A stretch of DNA of 64,000 nucleotides from Prevotella aff. ruminicola Tc2-24 (GCF_900110895.1 NZ_FOIQ01000005.1:62001-126000), one strand, 5' to 3'. Positions 37,226-46,205 are shown, numbered from the stretch's first letter. Notes: a model not told the origin generated them from the letters alone. A program made the numbers and translations.

Positions 37226-37242
37226 GCGAGGAAAGACCTCGC
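37226..37242 (+). promoter_or_regulatory. 5' hairpin of peptide 8
   Basis: GCGAGG-AAAGA-CCTCGC, a 6-bp stem ending 28 nt before the ATG. It has the same position as the hairpins of unit B but an unrelated sequence. Confidence 0.72.
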
Positions 37243-37270
37243 TATTATCAATTAACTAATAAATATTACA

Positions 37271-37510
37271 ATGAAGAAAAAAATTATTATGGGCGCTGCA
37301 GCATGCATGATTGCTGCTCTGTCTGTTGTTGGTCTGAATGCCAACAAAACGAATTCAAGTAACGTTACCATGAGTGATCTAGTGATGACATCAGATGCAA
37401 ATGCAGATTGGGGTGGCTCCACTTGGATTGCAGATGGGCACAGAGTCTTTGGCTACGGTTTCTGCATCTTCAGGATGGATAGTCATGACTGCGATCCGTA
37501 CGCAAACTAA
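37271..37510 (+). CDS. Second-family exported peptide 8 (LSDL/MTSD leader)
   Basis: This 79-aa product has a leader different from the NVEALS type: KKK, then GAAACMIAALSVVG, a Thr/Asn/Ser stretch, and SDLVMTSDANA. A signal peptidase site AxA falls after Ala45 (ANA-D), so the mature part would be about 34 residues. It contains WGGSTW and a C-terminal C65-x8-C74 pair with FCIFRMDSHDCDPY. It shares leader and C-terminal motif with peptide 9. It is flanked by hairpins on both sides. Confidence 0.82.
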   Translation: MKKKIIMGAAACMIAALSVVGLNANKTNSSNVTMSDLVMTSDANADWGGSTWIADGHRVFGYGFCIFRMDSHDCDPYAN

Positions 37511-37515
37511 TAACC

Positions 37516-37551
37516 ATAGCAGAGGGTGCTTGAAAAGCACTTCTCTGCTAT
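37516..37551 (+). terminator. Hairpin terminator after peptide 8
   Basis: ATAGCAGAG/CTCTGCTAT outer stem with inner GTGCTT/AAGCAC. It is followed by TTTCGTTTC. It is probably a partial terminator that sets peptide mRNA above the downstream genes. Confidence 0.75.
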
Positions 37552-37583
37552 TTCGTTTCTGATAACAGAATGAGACTGAGCTT

Positions 37584-39824
37584 ATGAAGTCTGTCGCAAT
37601 ATCCATATTGTCCATGATGTTTTGGGTTTGCCAAGTGACGGCCCAGACCACAGACATGCTGTATATATTCCCGAATAAGGATATATATGAGACTGGCGAG
37701 GATATGTGGTTCAAGGCATATCTGATGGACAGGCAGACTCTGGCCTTGTCGGACAGAAGTCAGACGCTCTATCTGCAGGTGAGGAGTGAAACGGGTAAGG
37801 TGGTATGGAGCGAGAAATATCCCCTGACATCGGGACGAGGTGACGGGCATATCTATATCGGAGAGAATTGGCTGCAGGAAGAATATTATCTGGAGGGCTA
37901 TACTCGCTCTTCTTTCACAACGGACAGCACGACAGCCATCCATCCTCGCAGGATTCGAGTTGTGGACAGGGTGACGCAGATGGACTCCATCTCATCTGAG
38001 GCGGTAAAGCGCGATTCCATAGAAAGACAAACAACTAAGCATAGGTTTGACCTCTTCCCTGAGGGGGGACAGCTGATCGACGGAATTAATACCATTGTAG
38101 CTTTCAAGGCGACATATGGGAAAGGTTTCCCTGAAGATATATCAGGAAAAGTGATGGAGGACGACAGGGAGATAACGGCCATCCGCAGCCTGCATGACGG
38201 GATGGGAATGTTTGCCATCACACCACGATGGGGGAAAGACTATAAGGTGATTCTCTCAGATGGCAGGACCTACCCGCTTCCTGCCATAGAGCGTACAGGC
38301 ATGGGACTTCGTGTCTTACGCAACAACGAGTCTGGCATCACGATCGTTGTATCAGCATCGGACACCATCGCACGGCCGTTTACTATATTGGCCAAGATAC
38401 GCGGTATGCTCTGTTGCACTGCGAAAGGAGTAGTCAAAGGACAGCAGATTGTCAGGATGCCCAAGGAGAGATTCCCGATGCAGGGCATCGCAGAGATCAC
38501 ATTGACAGTCGGGGACAACCTGTTCCCTGTAGCTGAACGACTGGTATATGTCAATCCTATACAACGGCTGAACATCACTGCACATACAGACCGTCAGCAA
38601 TACAACAGGCGTGATGAGGGAAAGGTCTGCCTGCGAGTAACAGATCATGGAGGCAAGCCGCTCAAGGCGGAACTGGCCGTAAGTATCTTCGACAAGGCCT
38701 ATCTCTATCTTCCAGGACATGAGAACATCCTTTCGCACTGCTATCTGTCAGAAGAAATACGGGGTAACATCTTCAATCCCTCCTATTATTTTGACGAACG
38801 GAACGAAGACCGCCTGCAGGCTCTCAACCTGTTGCTCATGACGCAAGGCTGGAGACGCTATGTCTGGGACAAGGAGCCTGCACAAGGACGCCCGTTGCTA
38901 ACGGACGGGGTGAGCGGAAAGGATCTCGTTGCCAGAACGCAGTTCATCCAGGTATTCTCGCCTCAGAGTGATACATGTCTTGTGATGTCGGATTCCATAG
39001 GCCGATTTGAGATTATACCAGCTATGATGGACGCGATGCGAGGGAATATCTACTTAAAGCCTATGGCGAAAAGTCCCAAGCCAAAACTATCATTAGTCAA
39101 CCCGTTCGACAGCATCAGCTATCATCAACAGGGCAGACCGAGGTATCTGCCGCAGAACCACATCTTTGAGACAGCCAACGGAGAACGCGACATTACCAAC
39201 GCCTTCGGGACTGTCGTACTGAAAGACGTCTACGTAACAGCCAAACGACGTTCACCTTATCGTGATAAGGTGACGGGTTATCTGGATAGCCTTGCAATCA
39301 TGGCAAGTGGAGAATGGGTCTGCAAACATGGGGGGCAAATGTACCTTAACGATTATCACGGTTATTCACATCACCCAGAAGGATGCCCAATAACAATCTA
39401 TTCAGGGAAACGCATAGTACCGAGACGGGGTGAAACATACCAACTCATCAAATATGTTCCAATAGGTTCTGATGGAAGATGGATTGTGGATATGAACGAT
39501 CCTCCTCATGACATCGTATATAATGGCCCCCAATATACAGAAGAGGAGTTGCTAAAGAAATATGGAATGTCGAAAGCACAAGGCTATTACCCACGTCGTG
39601 AGTTCTATGAACCTGACGCCCTTGACCTCTCCTCCCCCACACCAGACCCTCGGAACTCGTTACAGTGGAAGCCCGCCATACTGACCGATGAGAACGGTAA
39701 AGCAGACATCACTTTCACTGCCTCAGATGTTAACACCGAGTTCATTGGCATCATCGAAGCCATCGATGGTACAGGACTCATGGACTATCAGACATTCACA
39801 TTCAGAATCATCAGGAACAAATAG
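37584..39824 (+). CDS. Macroglobulin-type (MG2) secreted protein
   Basis: This 746-aa protein has a signal peptide ending VTAQ. Residues 25-125 form an MG2-like beta domain (IFPNKDIYETGEDMWFKAYL, the classic 'd+ iYr.Gd.v.fka' pattern). A second such domain (about 325-420) contains DRQQYNRRDEGKVCLRVTD. A C-terminal piece ends WKPAILTDENGKADITFTAS, also seen in alpha-2-macroglobulin-related proteins. No thioester motif was seen. Bacteroidota use such proteins with TonB-linked barrels and propellers. It lies between the two second-family peptides. Confidence 0.72.
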   Translation: MKSVAISILSMMFWVCQVTAQTTDMLYIFPNKDIYETGEDMWFKAYLMDRQTLALSDRSQTLYLQVRSETGKVVWSEKYPLTSGRGDGHIYIGENWLQEEYYLEGYTRSSFTTDSTTAIHPRRIRVVDRVTQMDSISSEAVKRDSIERQTTKHRFDLFPEGGQLIDGINTIVAFKATYGKGFPEDISGKVMEDDREITAIRSLHDGMGMFAITPRWGKDYKVILSDGRTYPLPAIERTGMGLRVLRNNESGITIVVSASDTIARPFTILAKIRGMLCCTAKGVVKGQQIVRMPKERFPMQGIAEITLTVGDNLFPVAERLVYVNPIQRLNITAHTDRQQYNRRDEGKVCLRVTDHGGKPLKAELAVSIFDKAYLYLPGHENILSHCYLSEEIRGNIFNPSYYFDERNEDRLQALNLLLMTQGWRRYVWDKEPAQGRPLLTDGVSGKDLVARTQFIQVFSPQSDTCLVMSDSIGRFEIIPAMMDAMRGNIYLKPMAKSPKPKLSLVNPFDSISYHQQGRPRYLPQNHIFETANGERDITNAFGTVVLKDVYVTAKRRSPYRDKVTGYLDSLAIMASGEWVCKHGGQMYLNDYHGYSHHPEGCPITIYSGKRIVPRRGETYQLIKYVPIGSDGRWIVDMNDPPHDIVYNGPQYTEEELLKKYGMSKAQGYYPRREFYEPDALDLSSPTPDPRNSLQWKPAILTDENGKADITFTASDVNTEFIGIIEAIDGTGLMDYQTFTFRIIRNK

Positions 39825-39861
39825 ATGATGAAACATAAAAAGATAACAGAGAGAGAAAAAA

Positions 39862-39878
39862 GCGGGGAAAGTCCTCGC
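39862..39878 (+). promoter_or_regulatory. 5' hairpin of peptide 9
   Basis: GCGGGG-AAAGT-CCTCGC. One G-U pair replaces the A-U of the peptide 8 hairpin, so the fold is kept. It ends 31 nt before the ATG. Confidence 0.68.
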
Positions 39879-39909
39879 TATTAATTCATTTACCAATAAT
39901 TTATAAACA

Positions 39910-40176
39910 ATGAAGAAAAAAGTATTATTTGGCGCTGCAGCATGCATGATTGCTGCTCTGTCAGTTGTTGGTCTGAACACCAACAAAGCGAACTCAAGTG
40001 ACGTCACCCTGAGTGACCTAGCGATGACCTCCGATGTACATGCGGTATGTGCAGACGATGACCCATTCGGGTGGAAGTGGTTTGGCGAAGGAAAATGTAT
40101 AGCTGGTTGGATCTGTATCTTCTCATACGGCTCTGATACAAACGACTGTGATCCATATAAATCTCATGATTTCTAA
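39910..40176 (+). CDS. Second-family exported peptide 9 (LSDL/MTSD leader)
   Basis: This 88-aa product has the same leader as peptide 8, with SDLAMTSDVHA and a likely cut after Ala45 (VHA-V). The mature part has four Cys (47, 63, 69, 80), aromatic residues (GWKWFGEG) and the shared ending CIFSYGSDTNDCDPY. Leader DNA closely matches peptide 8; the core is divergent except for the CDPY end. Confidence 0.82.
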   Translation: MKKKVLFGAAACMIAALSVVGLNTNKANSSDVTLSDLAMTSDVHAVCADDDPFGWKWFGEGKCIAGWICIFSYGSDTNDCDPYKSHDF

Positions 40177-40181
40177 TTATC

Positions 40182-40217
40182 ATAGCAGAGGGTGCTTGAA
40201 TAGCACACCTCTGCTAT
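40182..40217 (+). terminator. Hairpin terminator after peptide 9
   Basis: ATAGCAGAGG... with ...CCTCTGCTAT and inner GTGCT/AGCAC. It closely resembles the hairpin after peptide 8 and is followed by TATATTTC. Confidence 0.75.
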
Positions 40218-40286
40218 TATATTTCTGACGAACGAGCATAACAGGACGTATGAAAGCACTGACGATTAAGAATTGCTTGAAAGTTG

Positions 40287-40294
40287 TATATTTG
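40287..40294 (+). promoter_or_regulatory. Internal promoter -7 element (TATATTTG)
   Basis: It is 37 bp before the TonB-linked barrel gene and after the peptide 9 terminator. It lacks the TTGTCAACTC boxes, so it is likely regulated differently from promoters A-C. Confidence 0.55.
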
Positions 40295-40331
40295 AGATAA
40301 ACAAAAATATTCACATTACATAAATAGAAAA

Positions 40332-42545
40332 ATGACACTAAGATCTTCTTTTATCGCTATTTCCCTACTCATCCCAACCATAGGCATGATGGCCCAGAGT
40401 AAGACTGATTCCGTACAACATCTGAAAGAGGTAACAGTCACTGGCGTCCGCCCTCTGATCAAAGCCGACCTTGACAAATTCACATATAATGTCGCATACG
40501 ATCCCGATAGCAAGAGCCAGAGCATTCTTGAGATTCTTCGCAAGGTTCCGATGGTGAATGTCGAAGGTACTGATCAAATCAAGGTAAACGGGAGTTCAGA
40601 CTTTAAGGTCTATGTAAACGGAAAGCCCAATACGATGATGAGCAATAAGCCCTCTGAGATATTAAAGGGTATGCCCGCCTCAACAGTAAAAAAGATAGAA
40701 GTGATAACAAACCCAGGTGCCAAATACGACGCAGAGGGAGTGGCAGGCATTTTGAACATTATCACGGAGAGCAATATCCGTCTGGAAGGTTATAATCTGA
40801 ATATCAACGGAGGAATGACTACTGTAGCACAGATGGCCAGCATATCAGGCATCATGAAAGTGGGGAAACTGACAGTTTCTGTTTCAGACGGTTTTACTTA
40901 TGCCAAACCACCAAAAGGGTATCAGGAAACAGAGCGTACCACCTTTGGTGCAAATGCCAGTTCGATTCTTGCTAATTCCACCTATAAGTCAAAAGCTCCA
41001 GTACACTACTTTGAGATGGAAAGCAGCTACGAAATCAATAAGAATAATCTCCTGAGCATTTCTGCTGGAGTTGAGAATTACACATCAAAGAGTTGGAATG
41101 ACATGAGTACTGTTTCAACTCTCCTACCTGATTATCAGATGTATTCTTACTCAAACTCCCACTACGCCCGAAATAAGATTAACGGATACTATGCAGGGGC
41201 TGACTTCCAACATTCTTTTGGCGAAAAGGGGGGAAACATCGTTTTTTCCTATCGTTATATGTCAGCGCCATCAAATACTGATGGGTCAAGTATCTTTAGC
41301 AACATATCTGATACCAATAATACACTGATGCTGACAGACATGCAGACTAAGACCGATCTTGGAATACGTGAAAACACAGGACAGATTGACTACACCGTCA
41401 CTCTAAAACGACAGCATACTTTCAGCGTCGGGACCAAATATATCCACAGAACAAACAAAGCCGATAACGCTGAGTATACTCGTCCCGCAGGGATGGATGG
41501 AGCATTTGCCCTAGACGCTTATAGGAGCATCGACTACAAACAGACAACTGATGTCGCAGCAGCCTACACAGAATACAATCTGAGACTTAAGACCCTATCA
41601 TTCAAGGCTGGTGCCCGATATGAACATTCCTCTCAGAAGGTTTCCTATCCAGGCGAGAATCTTTTAGGTCGGCCAGACTTCAAGGTAGACTTCAACCATC
41701 TCGTCCCCAGTCTATCCGCAGGTTATAGATTAGGAAACACCCAAATGGTCAGTCTTGCCTATGCCATGAGGATCTCCCGCCCAAACATCTGGAATCTCAA
41801 TCCTTATGAAGACAAGACATCGCCAACAGTCATCAAGGTAGGTAATCCCGATCTGGAGACGACCACATCACATGGGTTCAGTCTCTCATTCAACGATTTC
41901 CGTCGCAAAGGAGGTTATAATCTGCAAATAGGCATGGATCTGTCAGACGATGGCATTACTGAGTATTCTAGTCTGAATGCTCAGAAAGAGATGGTGACAA
42001 CCTATGGCAACATATTGAACCGCAAGAACACCTATCTGAACTTATTCGCACGATATATGCTCACTAAGACTACCAATCTCTCGGTAAACGCAAACGTAGC
42101 CTATACAGACTTTAAGAGTTCAATGGCCCATCTGCACAATCATGGTTTCACAGGCAATGGTAACATCGGTATACAACAGCGTCTTCCTTGGCGAATGACC
42201 TTGTCTGCCATTTGCGCATACTCCAGTCGTAGTCTTGATGTGCAGGGATATAGAGACGGTAACACTATGTTCCGTCTGATGTTGATGCGCTCATTCCTGA
42301 AAGAGGATCGTCTCACCATCACGCTTTATGGATATAACATCTTCACGAAAGAGCTCCGTATAGACGATATCACAGAGATGCCGGACTTCAGGAATCGTTT
42401 CACTTCCATCAGACGCGATTACCGCAACCTCGGTATCACTGCCAGTCTGCGATTGGGTAAGCTGAGGGAACGCGTGAAGCATGCCTCCAAGAGTATTCAG
42501 AACGATGATGTCATCCAAGAGGGCAATCCAAGAACTGCAGATTAA
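40332..42545 (+). CDS. TonB-dependent receptor-like outer-membrane barrel
   Basis: This 737-aa protein has a signal peptide ending MMAQ, a TonB-box-like segment near HLKEVTVTGVRPL and a plug domain (ILEILRKVPMVNVEGTDQIK, then IEVITNPGAKYDAEGVAGIL). A large C-terminal beta barrel of the OMP_b-brl_3 type follows. It lacks the usual N-terminal carboxypeptidase-regulatory domain. It may import or export a ligand; location beside the peptide genes suggests it could be the receptor for a peptide, but no SusD partner is nearby. The gene has its own likely promoter. Confidence 0.88.
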   Translation: MTLRSSFIAISLLIPTIGMMAQSKTDSVQHLKEVTVTGVRPLIKADLDKFTYNVAYDPDSKSQSILEILRKVPMVNVEGTDQIKVNGSSDFKVYVNGKPNTMMSNKPSEILKGMPASTVKKIEVITNPGAKYDAEGVAGILNIITESNIRLEGYNLNINGGMTTVAQMASISGIMKVGKLTVSVSDGFTYAKPPKGYQETERTTFGANASSILANSTYKSKAPVHYFEMESSYEINKNNLLSISAGVENYTSKSWNDMSTVSTLLPDYQMYSYSNSHYARNKINGYYAGADFQHSFGEKGGNIVFSYRYMSAPSNTDGSSIFSNISDTNNTLMLTDMQTKTDLGIRENTGQIDYTVTLKRQHTFSVGTKYIHRTNKADNAEYTRPAGMDGAFALDAYRSIDYKQTTDVAAAYTEYNLRLKTLSFKAGARYEHSSQKVSYPGENLLGRPDFKVDFNHLVPSLSAGYRLGNTQMVSLAYAMRISRPNIWNLNPYEDKTSPTVIKVGNPDLETTTSHGFSLSFNDFRRKGGYNLQIGMDLSDDGITEYSSLNAQKEMVTTYGNILNRKNTYLNLFARYMLTKTTNLSVNANVAYTDFKSSMAHLHNHGFTGNGNIGIQQRLPWRMTLSAICAYSSRSLDVQGYRDGNTMFRLMLMRSFLKEDRLTITLYGYNIFTKELRIDDITEMPDFRNRFTSIRRDYRNLGITASLRLGKLRERVKHASKSIQNDDVIQEGNPRTAD

Positions 42546-42568
42546 AATATCTATAACATCAAATAAGT

Positions 42569-43096
42569 ATGAAGATGAAGTCAAAATATCTGATATTTGT
42601 CTCGATTGTCCTGATACTCCTTTCATGTAACGAAAAAAAAACCGTGTATCAAGACAAAATAGAGTTTCCGTCCGACGTGACGGCATTTATGTCTGGAGAC
42701 TGCGTATACGAAGAGAGTGTATCTCCTGAAATGAAAATCGTCATTTATGCCGACTCATCTGGGTGTACTGGATGTAAGTTGGAATTAGACATGTGGAAGT
42801 TCTATATGGAAAGTATTTCTCAGAAATACAATGATAGAGTCCTCTTTATGTATTATCTTCAGCCTCGGGACAAAGACGAGTTACTGTTTATCCTAGAAAA
42901 TGAGGAATTCAATTATCCCGTATATATTGATATGGACAATCAGTTTGGGAAATTGAACAGTCTTCATGCCGATGAAGTATTCTTACTAGACAAAGATAAT
43001 CATATTCTATTGGCAGGCAATCCGCTTGCAACGACAAAAAGGAAAAAAGAATATGAGGAAGTTATACAGAAATATCTGAACGAAAAGAAATCATGA
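42569..43096 (+). CDS. Thioredoxin-like lipoprotein (CxxC), unit C second copy
   Basis: This 175-aa protein has a lipobox (LLSC) and the CxxC motif in ADSSGCTGCKLELDMW, the same architecture as the protein at 15215. Both also have VFLLDKDNHILLAGNP or its equivalent. An ATG at 42575 is an alternative start. The stop overlaps the signal peptidase start (ATGA). The repeated pairing of thioredoxin-like lipoprotein and signal peptidase in both units argues for a common task in peptide maturation. Confidence 0.8.
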   Translation: MKMKSKYLIFVSIVLILLSCNEKKTVYQDKIEFPSDVTAFMSGDCVYEESVSPEMKIVIYADSSGCTGCKLELDMWKFYMESISQKYNDRVLFMYYLQPRDKDELLFILENEEFNYPVYIDMDNQFGKLNSLHADEVFLLDKDNHILLAGNPLATTKRKKEYEEVIQKYLNEKKS

Positions 43097-43935
43097 GAGT
43101 CAACTCCAAGATAGTGTCGCGATATATCAAGCGTCTTACAATTCTATTCCTCGCACTTATCATTCTATACATGCTAAGTGTCATCTTCCTTTTCGCAACA
43201 TTCAGGGTTACTAGCGAATCCATGAATCCTGAATTACAAAAGAATGATTTCCTCATCGTATACAAGCCGACATTGGGTGCGAGACTATTCAACGTCTTTG
43301 CCGCGATTAAGGGAGAAGATTTTCATGTGTATCGAATGCCAGGATTGCGCGATTTCAAGAGAAACGATATTGTCGTATTTAACTATCCCTACAAGGAATG
43401 GGATACATGGGACCATATCACGTTGAATCTGAAAGAGTATTACGTGAAAAGATGTATAGGACTGCCTGGTGATTCTATTCTTGCCAAAAACGGAATCTTC
43501 GAGGTCCTGGGGGTTAATTGCACATTGGGTAACTACAGTATGCAAGACAGAGCATCTGGAAGCAGTTTTGACTCTATCCCTCGACCATCATATATTGACG
43601 ATTGCGACCTTGGTTGGAATCTACATGATTGGGGGCCTATCTATGTCCCAAAGAAAGACGATTCCATTCTCATAGATAAGAACAATTATCACCTGTATAA
43701 GAAGATCATTGAGTGGGAAAGCGATCTTCCGATAGATAGTCTGTCAGAGGGGATACAGTATCGATTCAAGCATAATTACTATTTTGTTGCTGGAGATAAC
43801 ACCCTTCATTCTATTGACTCCAGATACTGGGGACTTGTGCCCGATGATTTTATCGTTGGAAAAGTTTCATTTGCAATAGGAAACTCCAAGAAATCATTCC
43901 TACACATAATTTCTGATTTCAGACGAGTAAAATGA
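43093..43935 (+). CDS. Type I signal peptidase (S26), unit C
   Basis: This 280-aa protein has one N-terminal span (LTILFLALIILYMLSVIFLF). The catalytic Ser43 is in TSESMNPEL. The Lys is in YVKRCIGLPGDS, and the box VAGDNTLHSIDSRYWGLV precedes the C-terminus. All active-site residues are present. It is divergent from the unit B enzyme (about 40 percent similar by eye). It would cleave the second-family leaders at AxA (ANA, VHA) or other exported proteins of the unit. It is the last gene of unit C. Confidence 0.9.
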   Translation: MRVNSKIVSRYIKRLTILFLALIILYMLSVIFLFATFRVTSESMNPELQKNDFLIVYKPTLGARLFNVFAAIKGEDFHVYRMPGLRDFKRNDIVVFNYPYKEWDTWDHITLNLKEYYVKRCIGLPGDSILAKNGIFEVLGVNCTLGNYSMQDRASGSSFDSIPRPSYIDDCDLGWNLHDWGPIYVPKKDDSILIDKNNYHLYKKIIEWESDLPIDSLSEGIQYRFKHNYYFVAGDNTLHSIDSRYWGLVPDDFIVGKVSFAIGNSKKSFLHIISDFRRVK

Positions 43936-44002
43936 TGGCTTTGTCAATCCTATGAGAGTTGACAGATGACAGAGTATTTGGGAGATGGTGGCAGTAAAGT
44001 GA

Positions 44003-44045
44003 GACTTTCCTCCGGGGAAAGTAGGAGTTTCCCCGGAGGAAAGTC
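44003..44045. terminator. Perfect 18-bp inverted repeat between convergent genes
   Basis: Arms 44003-44020 and 44028-44045 are perfectly complementary around a 7-nt loop (GTAGGAG). The stem contains TCCGGGGAAA/TTTCCCCGGA. It lies between the 3' ends of the signal peptidase gene and trpS and could terminate both. A weaker hairpin (CTTCG...CGAAG, 44051-44080) follows. Confidence 0.75.
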
Positions 44046-44099
44046 TGAGTCTTCGCGGTAGGTGTTTCCTCGCCACGAAGTATCGGCCTATAGAATTCC

Positions 44100-45188
44100 C
44101 TATTTATTGGCGAAGCGCTCGGCCTGCTGACGAATGAGTTCAGCATCGTTGAAGTAGTCGATGCGCATAGCCTTGCGAACCTCGTCCATGGTCTGTGCGC
44201 CGACCTCGCGGGCCTGTTCCGTACCCTTCTTCAGGATATTGTAAATCTCAGGAATATCCTTCTCGAACTCGGCACGACGGGCACGCATGGGCTCCAGGAA
44301 CTTGTTCAGTACCTGATTCAGGAACTTCTTGCACTTCATGTCACCCAGACCGCCACGCTGGTAGTGAGCCTTCAACTCGTCAAGGTTCTGGTATTCCGGC
44401 CAGAACTCCTTAAAGTCGTCATCGCATGAGAAAGCATCGAGATAGGTGAACACTGCATTGCCCTCTACATGACCAGGATCATTCAGGTTCACATGAGTAG
44501 GATCGGTGTACATCGAACGAACCTTCTGCCATACATCGTCGGCAGAATCTGAGAGATAGATGCAGTTGCCCAAAGATTTCGACATCTTCTCCTTACCATC
44601 GGTACCTGGCAGACGACGAGCCGTAAGGTTCTCAGGCAGCATGATATTCGGCTCCACAAGCACCTCGGCATATGTCTGGTTGAAACGGCGCACAAGCTCA
44701 CGGGTTACCTCCAGCATCGGTTCCTGATCCTCTCCTGCAGGCACGGTCGTTGCCTTGAACAACGTAATATCGGCAGCCTGAGAAACAGGATAGCAGAAGA
44801 AGCCGAGAGGGATATTGGCCTCGAAGTTACGCATCTTGATCTCCGTCTTCACCGTAGGATTACGCTGCACGCGACTCACCGTGATCAGGTTCATCAGATA
44901 GGTAGTGAGTTCTGCGAGTTCGGGTATCTGACTCTGGATAAAGAGGACACACTTCTCGGGATCAAGACCTGCGGCGAGGTAGTCGAGTGCCACCTCTATG
45001 ATATTCTGACGGATCTTCTCAGGATTATCGGCATTATCGGTCAGAGCCTGTACATCGGCCATAAAGACAAACATACGGTCGAAATCGCCCTGATTCTGCA
45101 ACTGGACACGACGACGCAGTGAGCCGACATAATGTCCGAGATGGAGCTTTCCGGTGGGGCGGTCACCGGTCAATATCACTTTTCCCAT
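44100..45188 (-). CDS. trpS: Tryptophanyl-tRNA synthetase
   Basis: This 362-aa class I aminoacyl-tRNA synthetase charges tRNA-Trp. The HIGH-like motif is in [16 protein letters not shown] (residues 8-23), and the KMSKS loop is in [11 protein letters not shown]. The length fits bacterial TrpRS of the longer, Bacteroidota type. It stands alone, with a TACCTTTG promoter element 35 bp upstream. Confidence 0.97.
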   Translation of the reverse strand: MGKVILTGDRPTGKLHLGHYVGSLRRRVQLQNQGDFDRMFVFMADVQALTDNADNPEKIRQNIIEVALDYLAAGLDPEKCVLFIQSQIPELAELTTYLMNLITVSRVQRNPTVKTEIKMRNFEANIPLGFFCYPVSQAADITLFKATTVPAGEDQEPMLEVTRELVRRFNQTYAEVLVEPNIMLPENLTARRLPGTDGKEKMSKSLGNCIYLSDSADDVWQKVRSMYTDPTHVNLNDPGHVEGNAVFTYLDAFSCDDDFKEFWPEYQNLDELKAHYQRGGLGDMKCKKFLNQVLNKFLEPMRARRAEFEKDIPEIYNILKKGTEQAREVGAQTMDEVRKAMRIDYFNDAELIRQQAERFANK

Positions 45189-45222
45189 TGTATCTTTTGG
45201 TCTTTAATTTCAAATTTGACTG

Positions 45223-45230
45223 CAAAGGTA
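45223..45230 (-). promoter_or_regulatory. trpS promoter -7 element
   Basis: Minus-strand TACCTTTG, 35 bp before the trpS start. Just upstream is a short tandem repeat (TTAAGAG units, 45239-45264). Confidence 0.6.
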
Positions 45231-45314
45231 CAAAATAATTAAGAGTTAAGAGTTAAGAAATAAGAAAAAAAATGTTGGGACAGGAAAAAAACTCATATCC
45301 CCCACCTCAGAGTC

Positions 45315-46154
45315 TTATCCTCTTGTGCAGAAAGCCTCACCAAGACGGAAGCCTTCCTCATAAAGAGCCTCGAGTTTATCCACATCACGACAGATACGAT
45401 CCACTTCCATGGGACGCTCTGGTCGGATGCAGATGATCTCACCCCAGTCTTCCATCCGTTCCACCAACTCAAGTTGTCGATTGTAGACCTCAACTCGATG
45501 ACTTAACGCTACACGCAGACGAGGATAGTCCTTATAGAAAAGCCGTGGAATCTTGATGTCGCGCTCACTCGAGCGGAAGCCGCGATTGCGGGTCATAATC
45601 ACGACATTGGGCGAATACCCCATATCGATAGCTCGAACCACGGGAATGGAATCTATGATACCTCCATCGAGCATCGGCACCCCGTCGACCTCGGTAATCT
45701 GAGCCACATACGGCAGACTGCTCGAGGCTTTCACAATGGCCGTCAGGCGTTGGGCAGACTGCTTCTCTGTGAGATATTCTGCACGTCCCGTCAGACAGTT
45801 GGTCGTCACCATCTCGAATATACCAGGATTAGTCCGATAGGCATCATAGTCGAAGGGTACAATCTCATTGGGGAAACGCTCATAGAGGATGTTGGGGTCA
45901 AAGATGCTGCCCTGTGTCAACAGACTCTTCAGCGAGATGTAGTCGTATTTCTTCAGCATGTCAATATTGCTGAAGCGCGCTCTCCGCGGCTGCCGACTCA
46001 TATAAGACAGACCATTACAGGCACCAGCAGAGACTGCCACCACATAAGGGAAATACAGGTCGTGCTTCATAAAGGCGTCGAGCACACCTGAGGTGAACAC
46101 ACCACGCATGCCGCCTCCCTCCAACACCAATCCTGTTTTCCTGTCTATTTGCAT
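45315..46154 (-). CDS. Patatin-like phospholipase, second paralogue
   Basis: This 279-aa protein has the glycine loop LEGGGMRGVF, the nucleophile elbow AVSAGAC, and the DGG motif MLDGGIIDS. It shares the overall layout of the patatin at 4818, with a different C-terminal segment. There is no signal peptide. The promoter TACCTTTG is at 46176-46183 on the minus strand, divergent from pepP. Substrate lipids are unknown. Confidence 0.93.
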   Translation of the reverse strand: MQIDRKTGLVLEGGGMRGVFTSGVLDAFMKHDLYFPYVVAVSAGACNGLSYMSRQPRRARFSNIDMLKKYDYISLKSLLTQGSIFDPNILYERFPNEIVPFDYDAYRTNPGIFEMVTTNCLTGRAEYLTEKQSAQRLTAIVKASSSLPYVAQITEVDGVPMLDGGIIDSIPVVRAIDMGYSPNVVIMTRNRGFRSSERDIKIPRLFYKDYPRLRVALSHRVEVYNRQLELVERMEDWGEIICIRPERPMEVDRICRDVDKLEALYEEGFRLGEAFCTRG

Positions 46155-46175
46155 AAAATATGTATAAATTTAGTG

Positions 46176-46183
46176 CAAAGGTA
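46176..46183 (-). promoter_or_regulatory. Patatin promoter -7 element
   Basis: Minus-strand TACCTTTG, 22 bp before the start at 46154. Confidence 0.6.
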
Positions 46184-46205
46184 ACGTTTTTTGAGAAATA
46201 TGTTG

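Noticed and set aside
43941-43975. A fourth copy of the TTGTCAACTC regulon box
   Set aside because: Only one reversed partial match (GAGTTGACA) is present, with no second box at 11 bp, no TAnnTTTG at 29 bp and no downstream gene in the right direction.
45236-45275. MITE copy near trpS
   Set aside because: The TTAAGAG units are short tandem repeats without an inverted partner, so they differ from the element at the recJ-recQ junction.
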